DNA of 18,171 nt, taken from contig JAUXNR010000228.1 of the NCBI GenBank assembly GCA_030682755.1, positions 1-18,171 of the forward strand, given 5' to 3'. This document shows positions 1 through 6,968 of this stretch, piece by piece. A program made the translations under genes and the position numbers. The notes beneath the pieces are model-generated. The model was not told where the DNA came from, did no database searches, and was given only the letters and a program-made list of their open reading frames with translations. How positions within the stretch are numbered: position 1 is the first letter of the stretch; every line of letters starts with the position of its first letter. The stretch comes from Flavobacterium sp. Lineage in GTDB: Bacteria; Bacteroidota; Bacteroidia; Flavobacteriales; Flavobacteriaceae.

Positions 1-3000
1 GTGGCAACAGTGGCCAGTACTTTTACAACCATTGCTCTTCAAACCCAATTTCAAGCCGGAGATTTGGTTTTTGTAGCTTACAGAATGAACGCAACGGCTA
101 CCGAAGACGAAGTAGCTTTGTTAACTTTAGTAGATATCGAACCGGGTACTTTTATCAATTTAACCGATTCAAAATATACCAACAATGCTCAACCGCAATG
201 TCCGAACGGAATTGTATGGACATTAGGTCCTGACGAATGTGTAACTGCAGGGTCAGTGATTTCCATTCAAACCTCAGCTTTACTTGCCAACAAAGGAACT
301 GTAACCGGTTCAGGATTCGGATTGAGTTCCGGTGGTGACCAAGTCATTGTTTATACAGGAACAGCTGGTTCGCCAAACTACATCACCGCTCTTAGTTCTA
401 ACGGATGGGTGGCTTCAAATACAACATGTGGCGGAAGTCTTTCCATGATTCCGGCAGGATTAGTAGATGGAGTTTCTGCTTTAAATACAAGTACTACTCC
501 CGGAAATGTAGCCGGAAATGCCGTAAATGCTTTCTATAGCGGAACACAATCAGGAACACCTGAAGCCTTGAAAACAGCTATTTTGAACCCCGCCAACTGG
601 ACAGCAGTAGCCGGCGGAACAGCTCCTCAAGTATGGCCAACATGGAATTTCCCAAGTACGATTCAAGTGGTAAACGCTGTGGTGATAAACAACAACACCA
701 TCGAAGTAACCTTCAGTCAAAACGTGAATGTAGCTTCTGCAGAAACTTTGGCTAACTATTTAGGTGTTGCGAATTTAACTTCAGCTACAGCTTTAAACAA
801 TACGGTAACGTTAACTTACGGAACACCGTTTGCTTCCGCTACAAATTATACTTTAGTAATTGACAATGTTCAAAACAACGATAATGTGGCTATGGTTTGT
901 CCGTTTACGTTCAACTTTGGTTTCAATACCAGCGTTTCATTGGCATCGAATTTTATTAAAGTAAATGAAAATGCAGGGACATTGAACTTCATCATCAATT
1001 TAGACAGTCCTGCCGTTTCATCGGTTGATTTAGTGGTAAAAGGAGCTCCGTTTAGCACTGCTGATGCCAATGACTTTACATTGACAACGCAAACCTTAAA
1101 CTTTACAGGTTCAAGTTCGTTAACACAAACCATTACGATTCCAATTATTGATGATACCGAAGTGGAACAACAAGCGGAATATTTCGTATTGAGTTTAGAA
1201 AATCCTGTTGGGTTAACCATCACAGGAGATACATTTGCTACCATTTATATCATTGATAACGACAATGTGGCTCCGGTGCCTTCGCAACAAATTGAATTGA
1301 ACTACATCGGAAGTTTTGATCCATCAGGAAACAACACCAGTACCTGTGAAATTGTGGCTCACGACCCATTAAGCCAACGTTTGTTTGCAACCAGTGCGAT
1401 TGCTAATTTCTTAGACATTATCAACTTCAGCAATCCTGCTGCTCCATCGTTAATTACTTCAATTAGCATGGCTCCTTATGGTGGCATTACAAGTGTTGCG
1501 GTGAAAAACGGAATTGTTGCTGTTGCCTCGCCAAATGCAGATGAAACCTTAGACGGTAAAGTAGTATTTTTTGATACTAACGGGGTATTCTTAAAACAAG
1601 TAACCGTTGGTGCTTTACCGGATATGATTACGTTTACGCCGGATGGAACTAAAGTGTTAACCGCGAACGAAGGACAACCTAATAACAACTACACCATCGA
1701 CCCGGAAGGTTCTGTGAGTATCATTGATATTTCAGGCGGTATTGCAAACGTAACACAAGCTAACGTAACCACATTATTGTTCACGCAATTCAACGCACAA
1801 GAAGCCACTTTAATTGCTTCAGGAGTTCGTAAATTGAAATCGACCAGTACGTTATCACAGGATTTTGAACCGGAATACATCACAGTGAGTGCCGACAGCC
1901 AAAAAGCTTGGGTAACCTTACAAGAAAACAATGCTGTTGCCGAAATCAATTTAACCAACAATACGTACACTAGTGTTTGGGCTTTAGGAACCAAAGACAT
2001 GAGCTTACCGGGTAACGGTTTTGATGCTTCAGACAACAACAACGAAGTATTGATTGCCAACTGGCCGGTAAAAGCCTTTTACATTCCGGATGCAATGGCA
2101 AGTTATACAGTAGGTGGCGTAACCTATTTGGTTACAGCCAATGAAGGTGATGAAAAAGAATACAGCGGCTTTGAAGAAAGAGTTGCCGTTGGAGCAGCAG
2201 CTTATCAATTGGATGCAACGGTTTTCCCGAATGCGGAAATGTTAAAACAATCGCACAACTTGGGTCGTTTTAGAGCTACCAATTTAAACGGAAACTTAGA
2301 TGCTGATCCTCAATTTGAAGAAATCAACTGTGTGGGAGCTCGTTCGTTTTCTATCTTTAATACTGCTACACAACAAATTGTATTTGACAGTGGTGATGAT
2401 TTTGAACGCTACACAGCGGCTAACTATCCAACCATTTTTAATGCCGACCACGGAAGCAACACCCCAAAAGTGAGAAGCCGTGCGAAAGGTCCGGAACCGG
2501 AAGGAGTGGTTTTAGCCACCATTGCTGATCAAACTTTTGCATTCATTGCCTTAGAGAGAATTGGCGGTGTGATGGTGTATAACATCACCAACCCAAATAA
2601 CCCAACGTTTGTAGATTACAAAAACACCCGTAGTACGTCAGCGTATGCCGGAGACCAAGGTGCGGAAGGAATCATTTACATTGAACCAACAGATAGTCCA
2701 ACAGGAACAGGATACATTTTAGTATCTAATGAAATCAGTGGAACCATCACCATTTTTGAAGTAGATGCCACCACGCTTTCCACGCCGGATTTTGTAAACA
2801 ACAACCCAAAAACATTTGTGGTATTCCCGAATCCTGCAGAAAGAGGTTTGGTCTATTTCAACCGTATGGCCGACATTGAAGTATTTGACAACACCGGAAA
2901 GTTAATCTACAGTGCCAAAAACGCACAAACCATCGATACGTCAAGTTTCGCCACCGGAATGTATTTTGTAAAAACCTCCGAAGGCATCGTAACAAAGATT

Positions 3001-3012
3001 ATCGTAAAATAA
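1..3012 (+). CDS. Choice-of-anchor I family secreted protein with Calx-beta and T9SS type A sorting domains (5' end outside window)
   Basis: At least 1003 residues are visible. The frame is open from the first base (GTG) and no signal peptide is seen, so I infer that the true start lies upstream. Domains in order: an N-terminal region (about 1-215) rich in Thr/Asn/Gly; an Ig-like segment around 222-305; a Calx-beta domain about 310-420, recognised by the acidic end IDDTEVEQQAEYF and the closing IYIIDNDN; a choice-of-anchor I beta-propeller-like domain about 431-930, with the phrase EIVAHDPLSQRLFATSA; and a T9SS type A C-terminal domain about 938-1003 that starts with VFPNPA and ends in VTKIIVK. 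Such proteins are exported through the T9SS and anchored or released at the cell surface. Ligand or enzymatic activity is unknown. A rho-independent terminator follows within 60 bases. Confidence 0.9.
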   Translation: MATVASTFTTIALQTQFQAGDLVFVAYRMNATATEDEVALLTLVDIEPGTFINLTDSKYTNNAQPQCPNGIVWTLGPDECVTAGSVISIQTSALLANKGTVTGSGFGLSSGGDQVIVYTGTAGSPNYITALSSNGWVASNTTCGGSLSMIPAGLVDGVSALNTSTTPGNVAGNAVNAFYSGTQSGTPEALKTAILNPANWTAVAGGTAPQVWPTWNFPSTIQVVNAVVINNNTIEVTFSQNVNVASAETLANYLGVANLTSATALNNTVTLTYGTPFASATNYTLVIDNVQNNDNVAMVCPFTFNFGFNTSVSLASNFIKVNENAGTLNFIINLDSPAVSSVDLVVKGAPFSTADANDFTLTTQTLNFTGSSSLTQTITIPIIDDTEVEQQAEYFVLSLENPVGLTITGDTFATIYIIDNDNVAPVPSQQIELNYIGSFDPSGNNTSTCEIVAHDPLSQRLFATSAIANFLDIINFSNPAAPSLITSISMAPYGGITSVAVKNGIVAVASPNADETLDGKVVFFDTNGVFLKQVTVGALPDMITFTPDGTKVLTANEGQPNNNYTIDPEGSVSIIDISGGIANVTQANVTTLLFTQFNAQEATLIASGVRKLKSTSTLSQDFEPEYITVSADSQKAWVTLQENNAVAEINLTNNTYTSVWALGTKDMSLPGNGFDASDNNNEVLIANWPVKAFYIPDAMASYTVGGVTYLVTANEGDEKEYSGFEERVAVGAAAYQLDATVFPNAEMLKQSHNLGRFRATNLNGNLDADPQFEEINCVGARSFSIFNTATQQIVFDSGDDFERYTAANYPTIFNADHGSNTPKVRSRAKGPEPEGVVLATIADQTFAFIALERIGGVMVYNITNPNNPTFVDYKNTRSTSAYAGDQGAEGIIYIEPTDSPTGTGYILVSNEISGTITIFEVDATTLSTPDFVNNNPKTFVVFPNPAERGLVYFNRMADIEVFDNTGKLIYSAKNAQTIDTSSFATGMYFVKTSEGIVTKIIVK

Positions 3013-3044
3013 TAACCCTCCTTTTTTTCATCTTACTTGCATGC

Positions 3045-3072
3045 AAAAACCCTCCGTCCTGGAGGGTTTTTT
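3045..3072 (+). terminator. Rho-independent terminator after the choice-of-anchor I gene
   Basis: A 6-bp perfect GC-rich stem, CCCTCC (3050-3055) with GGAGGG (3061-3066) around a 5-base loop, is followed by six T and preceded by five A. It is therefore bidirectional in form. It sits 33 bases after the stop codon. Confidence 0.85.
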
Positions 3073-3208
3073 ATTGCATTTTGATAAACCTTTATGATGA
3101 AAAATGTTCAAAAATTAAGCAGTTATTTTTAAAACCATTAAGAAATTAAGGTTCATTAAGCATTTACGTCCTTAACTCCTTTGAGAACTTTGCGGTTAAA
3201 ACCTTAAT

Positions 3209-3247
3209 AAAAAAGCGAAGCGTCTTAACCTTCTTAATATCAAAAAC
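3209..3247 (+). repeat. Dispersed intergenic repeat, copy 1
   Basis: An A-rich lead, then GCGAAGCGTCTTAACC, a TTCTTAATAT tail and CAAAAAC. It matches 3299-3337 almost completely. The function is unknown. Confidence 0.6.
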
Positions 3248-3298
3248 ATTTCTGTGCCTTCTGTGCTTTCTGTGAGAGCCTTAATTCTTCTTAATGAG

Positions 3299-3337
3299 AA
3301 AAAAAGCAAAGCGTCTTAACCTCTTAATGTCAAAAAA
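3299..3337 (+). repeat. Dispersed intergenic repeat, copy 2
   Basis: An A-rich lead, then GCAAAGCGTCTTAACC, CTCTTAATGT and CAAAAAA. It is the partner of the copy at 3209-3247, 90 bases apart in direct orientation. Confidence 0.6.
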
Positions 3338-3461
3338 ACGCCAATCCTATCTTACCATAACTTTTAAACTTTCCCTAACTCCGTTAATAAAAACCCAATT
3401 CCCCCCTACCCAAGAATAATCTCCGTAATTTTAATACCTAAACCCCTTATCAAAAATAAAC

Positions 3462-3872
3462 ATGAACCTAAAAAAAAGAATAGGCATCTGGATGGATTAC
3501 ACCAGTGCCCAAATCTACGAAAACGCCACCGGCGAATTCCTCCTCACCTCCATGGAGTCCAACTTCTATTTACCCGCTAAGAAAAAAGAAAAAACAAGCA
3601 GCGAAAGCCACATCCACAACGAAGAAAACCAAACCGATCAAGCCTTTTACGATGATTTAATGGTACTGGTTAAAGACTATGACGAAGCCGTACTTTTTGG
3701 ACCAACCCAAGCCAAAACCGCTTTGTTTGACCTAATCAAAGCCAACCCCGAATACAACAACCTCTACATCCAAACCCTCGAAGCCGATAAAATGACTACC
3801 GAACAAATGAAAGCCTTCGTAAAAAAACATTTTAAAATTCCGCTGAAGACGAATAAACCAATTTCGTATTAA
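3462..3872 (+). CDS. Small conserved protein, possibly related to the bacterial eRF1-like / host-attachment group
   Basis: 136 residues, with no signal peptide or membrane segment. It opens with KKRIGIWMDYTSAQIYE, a short beta-strand start. A charged Lys/Glu linker follows (about 38-60), then a second half with DEAVLFGPTQAKTALFDLI (about 74-93) and a C-terminal EQMKAFVKKHF. The 'VLFGPTQAK' phrase recalls the nucleotide-binding-like core of bacterial proteins related to eRF1 domain 3 and of 'host attachment' proteins. I recognise this as a conserved Bacteroidota hypothetical family but cannot assign a function. Codon choice is strikingly C-ending compared with the AT-rich operon downstream, so the gene belongs to the chromosomal background. 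It is monocistronic, with a strong terminator 18 bases after its stop. Confidence 0.8.
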   Translation: MNLKKRIGIWMDYTSAQIYENATGEFLLTSMESNFYLPAKKKEKTSSESHIHNEENQTDQAFYDDLMVLVKDYDEAVLFGPTQAKTALFDLIKANPEYNNLYIQTLEADKMTTEQMKAFVKKHFKIPLKTNKPISY

Positions 3873-3890
3873 ACAAATACACACCTCACA

Positions 3891-3917
3891 AACCCAAACG
3901 AAAGTTGGGTTTTTTTT
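3891..3917 (+). terminator. Rho-independent terminator
   Basis: AACCCAA (3891-3897) pairs with TTGGGTT (3905-3911) around a 7-base loop, and a run of eight T (3910-3917) follows. It lies 18 bases after the stop of the 136-residue gene. Confidence 0.85.
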
Positions 3918-3979
3918 GGCACTGTTGTGAAGTAGCAGTAGTGTTGAAACAACACAAAAAAAAACGCACTCAAAAAACA

Positions 3980-4003
3980 AACCTCAACAATGTTGGGGTT
4001 TTG
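3980..4003 (+). terminator. Second terminator-like hairpin
   Basis: AACCTCAAC (3980-3988) pairs with GTTGGGGTT (3992-4000) with one T.G pair and a 3-base loop, followed by a short T-rich stretch. It may be a backup terminator or a decayed copy of the one at 3891. The T-tract is weak. Confidence 0.5.
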
Positions 4004-4057
4004 TTCATGAATACCAGTACCTCAGCATTTTTCACTTGCCATTTTTCTGATGGAGTG

Positions 4058-4325
4058 TGTCATTCCGACGAAAGGAGGAATCCCATAATCCAAGTCACGC
4101 CCTGTTATGTCATCCCGCTAGATGTCGAAGACGAGATAGGGACCTCCTACGCAGTAGGCAGTCCAAAACAAAATCACTTAGCAATCGCCACCTTCATTAA
4201 CACAGCCCTCTGTTTAGTCATTCCAATTAATCGTAACGACATAATCAAAAGAGAGCCGACGAAGCAATCCCATAATCCAATTCACGCCGCGGCATGTCAT
4301 TCCGACGCAAGGAGGAATCCCATAA
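4058..4325. repeat. REP-like repeat array (GTCATTCCGACG / AAGGAGGAATCCC units)
   Basis: Two 31-base units at 4058-4088 and 4295-4325 are identical except for one base (A/C at unit position 14). Each contains the inverted pair ATTCC...GGAAT. A second shared stretch begins with CATAATCCAA, followed by G/T and TCACGCC (about 4084-4111 and 4270-4300). Two more decayed units lie between them: 4108-4170, with the small palindrome CCTACGCAGTAGG at 4146-4158, and 4218-4280. The apparent open frame through this region translates the repeat as CHSDERRNP and CHSDARRNP, which I take as spurious. The array ends 10 bases before the putative operator of the restriction-modification operon. Confidence 0.8.
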
Positions 4326-4335
4326 AGCTGAGCAA

Positions 4336-4402
4336 AATTATTCCAAAATGGAATAGCGAATTCTATTCACGAATATTGTATTATGGAATAATTCTTAATT
4401 CC
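4336..4402. promoter_or_regulatory. Putative operator (C-box-like) for the controller protein
   Basis: The 74 bases before the controller gene hold nested inverted repeats. ATTCCA (4340-4345) and TGGAAT (4349-4354) lie around AAA; GAATAG (4351-4356) and CTATTC (4363-4368); AATTATTCC (4336-4344) with GGAATAATT (4385-4393); and GGAAT (4385-4389) with ATTCC (4398-4402). Repeated palindromic boxes directly upstream of a small Xre-type gene are the usual layout of controller-protein operators in type II systems. I see no clear TAnnTTTG box here. The function is inferred from position and symmetry. Confidence 0.5.
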
Positions 4403-4409
4403 TAAAGAC

Positions 4410-4625
4410 ATGAATGAAAAAAAAATCAACCAAATCATTTCCTATCAATTAGTTAAAGCCCGAGAAGAATTAGGCTATACACAAATGAAAGTGCAAGAAG
4501 ATAAAATTATCAGTCAAAGTAATTTATCTAAGATTGAAAACGGAATGAAAAAAATTAGTGCAGCTAAACTTTTTTTATTGGCTGAATATTATAAAAAACC
4601 TGTTGAATACTTTTTTAAAAAATGA
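4410..4625 (+). CDS. Xre-type HTH controller (C) protein of the restriction-modification operon
   Basis: 71 residues, which is the usual size of restriction-modification controller proteins. One cro/C1-type helix-turn-helix fills the protein. Helices 2-3 run from about residue 22 to 45 (GYTQMKVQEDKIISQSN, then LSKIENGMKKIS), and the final helix ends in KKPVEYFFKK. As a dimer it would bind palindromic boxes and first activate, then repress, its own promoter, so that methylation precedes cutting. Its stop overlaps the methyltransferase start by 4 bases (ATGA), so the two are translationally coupled. It is the first gene of the six-gene operon. A generic phage-type repressor is the alternative, but the position makes the C-protein role likely. 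Confidence 0.85.
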   Translation: MNEKKINQIISYQLVKAREELGYTQMKVQEDKIISQSNLSKIENGMKKISAAKLFLLAEYYKKPVEYFFKK

Positions 4626-5887
4626 AAATGAAGGAGAAAATATCTATTGAAGAGTTTGATGGTAAAAGATTTAAAATTAAAATTTTTGAACCTGAATCAC
4701 TTAATGTAAAAAAAGCTGTAATCACTCACTATCTTCATAATATAGAAAATGGTGTTGCAAAACATTTTAAGAATGAGGCATTAAAATATATTGATGAAAT
4801 TATTGCTTATAAAAATTCAGAAGAAAAAATAAGTCTCGTTCAGGATTCTGCGATACAACAATTACTGTTTGAAGTTAATGACGTTCCTTTTCCTACTCCC
4901 AAAAATTACAAATTCAAGTTCATAGATTTATTTGCAGGAATTGGAGGTTTCAGATTAGCCATGCAAAACCTCGGAGGTAAATGTATTTTCACAAGTGAAT
5001 GGGACAAAGAAGCACAAAGAACTTATCGTGCAAATTTCGGTGAAGTACCTTTTGGTGACATCACAAAAGAACAAACTAAAGACTTTATACCTGATAATTT
5101 TGATGTTTTATGTGCCGGTTTTCCATGTCAGGCTTTTTCAATAGCAGGAAAAAGAGGTGGATTTGAAGATACACGTGGGACTTTGTTTTTTGATGTTGCT
5201 GAAATTATCAAAAGAAAAAAACCAAAAGCAATTTTTCTTGAAAATGTAAAAGGTCTGAGAAACCATGATAAAGGAAAAACATTAGCTACCATCTTAAATG
5301 TTTTAAGAGAAGATTTGGATTATTACGTTCCTGAACCTCAAATCATGAATGCGAAGAATTTTGGTGTTCCTCAAAACAGAGAACGAATATTCATTGTTGG
5401 TTTCAGAAAAGATTTAGGAATTACTCAATTTAACTATCCTGAATCAATAGATGACAATCCAATTTTAGAAGATGTTCTTGAAGAAAACGTAGTTTCAACA
5501 AAATACTATTTATCTTCTACTTATTTAAATACATTAAAAAATCACAAGGCTAGACATGCCAGTAAAGGAAACGGATTTGGTTACGAAATTATTCCTAACG
5601 ATGGTATTGCAAATGCTATAGTATGTGGTGGAATGGGAAGAGAAAGAAATTTAGTATATGATGACAGAATAACTGATTACAATCCCGTAACAAAAATTAC
5701 TGGAGAGGTAAACAGAGAGGGAATAAGAAAAATGACACCCAGAGAATGGGCAAGATTACAAGGCTTTCCTGATAATTATATAATCCCTGTAGCTGATGCT
5801 TCAGCATATAAACAATTTGGAAACTCAGTAGCGGTCCCTGCTATTCAGGCAACTGCTGAGAAAATCATTGAAAAACTAAACTTTTAA
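4622..5887 (+). CDS. DNA (cytosine-5-)-methyltransferase, M.HpaII-like, predicted CCGG specificity
   Basis: 421 residues. All key C5-methyltransferase motifs are visible. Motif I is FIDLFAGIGGFR (about 100-111, SAM binding), and motif IV is AGFPCQAFS (165-173) with catalytic Cys169. Motif VI is LENV (206-209), motif VIII QNRERIFIVGF (251-261), motif IX RKMTPREWARLQGFPD (369-384), and motif X YKQFGNSVAVPA (397-408). The target-recognition region (about 262-368) contains RHASKGNGFGYEIIP and GGMGRERNLV, phrases I recall as nearly shared with M.HpaII. With the HpaII-type nuclease next door this predicts C5 methylation within CCGG. An N-terminal extension of about 95 residues is longer than I recall for M.HpaII; a partly HTH-like role is possible but unproven. 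One base separates its stop from the endonuclease start. Confidence 0.95.
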   Translation: MKMKEKISIEEFDGKRFKIKIFEPESLNVKKAVITHYLHNIENGVAKHFKNEALKYIDEIIAYKNSEEKISLVQDSAIQQLLFEVNDVPFPTPKNYKFKFIDLFAGIGGFRLAMQNLGGKCIFTSEWDKEAQRTYRANFGEVPFGDITKEQTKDFIPDNFDVLCAGFPCQAFSIAGKRGGFEDTRGTLFFDVAEIIKRKKPKAIFLENVKGLRNHDKGKTLATILNVLREDLDYYVPEPQIMNAKNFGVPQNRERIFIVGFRKDLGITQFNYPESIDDNPILEDVLEENVVSTKYYLSSTYLNTLKNHKARHASKGNGFGYEIIPNDGIANAIVCGGMGRERNLVYDDRITDYNPVTKITGEVNREGIRKMTPREWARLQGFPDNYIIPVADASAYKQFGNSVAVPAIQATAEKIIEKLNF

Positions 5888-5888
5888 T

Positions 5889-6968
5889 ATGTTAACTGGA
5901 AACATTGGTGAGTGGAGTGAAATTTATACATTACTTAAACTTTTAAGTGATGGAAAATTAATACCCGGTGATGAAAATATTGAAAAAATAAACAATCTTT
6001 TTTATCCTATTATAAAAATACTTCGCTCTGAATCTAATGGAACATTTGAATACTATATAAATCAGGATATTGTTATTATATCAAATGACAAAGAATTACT
6101 TCGAGTGCCATTGTCTACATTTAAAGATAAAGCAACATTTTTACTTGAAAAAATAAAAGCTAATATTGACCGCACTTTTTCTGTTCCTGAAATTGAGGAT
6201 TTTATGAATGACATTAAATGCATTACACTAAAATCAAATTCTTTAGTAAAAACAGATATAAATATAGTAGTACATGATTTAAGAACAAATCAAACACCTT
6301 TATTGGGTTTCAGTATTAAATCTCAGCTTGGTCACCCGTCAACACTTTTGAATGCTGGTAAAACAACTAATTTTATTTATAAAATAGAAGGAGTTACTTT
6401 ATCCTTAGAAGAAATCAACTGGATTAATGCAATTGAAACTAAAAACAAGATTAGAGACCGAATTACTGCTGTTTTGAATAATGGAGGCGTTTTTCATTTT
6501 GAAGGAACTGAACAAAAAATTTTTTCAAATAATCTAACATTGATAGATAGTCTCTTACCAAAAATATTAGCTGAAATTTTATATACTTATTACACACAAA
6601 AGGATTCAAATTTGAATTCTTTAGTTAATAACATTCAAATTAATAATCCTTTAGCTTTCGACACTTCAGATAATCATCAATTTTATAGTTATAAAATAAA
6701 ACGTTTTTTAACGGATGTTGCATTGGGAATGATGCCCTCTAAAGTATGGTCAGGAGAACATGAAGCTACTGGTGGTTATCTAATTGTTAAAGAAGACGGT
6801 GAAATACTTTGCTATCATATTTATAATAAAAATGAATTTGAAAACTATCTTTTAAACAATACCAAGCTTGATACTGCAAGCAGTAAAAGACATGAATTTG
6901 GAAAAGTTTATTTAGAAAATCAAAGCTTATTCTTTAAACTGAATTTACAAATACGATTTATAAAATGA
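5889..6968 (+). CDS. HpaII-family type II restriction endonuclease (predicted CCGG)
   Basis: 359 residues, close to the size of R.HpaII. It opens with GNIGEWSEIYTLLKLLSDGKL (about residues 4-24), the characteristic start of this family. It ends with a conserved block of RFLTDVALGM (272-281), EATGGYLIVKEDG (292-304) and a final KLNLQIRF. A plausible PD-(D/E)xK-type core is Asp123 (KTDINIVV) followed by FSIKSQLG with Lys144, the Glu of the motif being replaced by Ser. The enzyme would cut unmethylated CCGG. Its stop overlaps the next start by 4 bases. Assignment to the HpaII family rests on these phrases and on the M.HpaII-like neighbour. The exact specificity is an inference. Confidence 0.88.
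   Translation: MLTGNIGEWSEIYTLLKLLSDGKLIPGDENIEKINNLFYPIIKILRSESNGTFEYYINQDIVIISNDKELLRVPLSTFKDKATFLLEKIKANIDRTFSVPEIEDFMNDIKCITLKSNSLVKTDINIVVHDLRTNQTPLLGFSIKSQLGHPSTLLNAGKTTNFIYKIEGVTLSLEEINWINAIETKNKIRDRITAVLNNGGVFHFEGTEQKIFSNNLTLIDSLLPKILAEILYTYYTQKDSNLNSLVNNIQINNPLAFDTSDNHQFYSYKIKRFLTDVALGMMPSKVWSGEHEATGGYLIVKEDGEILCYHIYNKNEFENYLLNNTKLDTASSKRHEFGKVYLENQSLFFKLNLQIRFIK

Larger units (their letters stand above)
3013..3461. other. Non-coding gap with degenerate intergenic repeats
   Basis: No credible gene is seen on either strand in these 449 bases. After the terminator the sequence is a mosaic of TTAAG/CTTAA-rich words. A near-copy pair lies at 3209-3247 and 3299-3337, sharing the core GCGTCTTAACC and differing by a few substitutions and one indel. 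Another word at about 3130-3160 recurs at about 11951-11981 elsewhere in the window. Between the copies is a CTTCTGTG microrepeat (3252-3273). This resembles the low-complexity dispersed repeats seen in Flavobacterium intergenic DNA. Confidence 0.6.

Noticed and set aside
870..2060. Minus-strand open frames inside the choice-of-anchor I gene
   Set aside because: They are antisense shadows of a long, clearly coding frame and show no recognisable protein features.
4058..4325. CRISPR array
   Set aside because: Units are degenerate, irregularly spaced and palindromic in the REP style. There are no uniform spacers and no cas genes nearby.
3905..4405. 166-residue open frame before the controller gene
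   Set aside because: It spans a terminator and a REP-like array. Its CHSDERRNP/CHSDARRNP words are translated repeat units, and it has no coding character.
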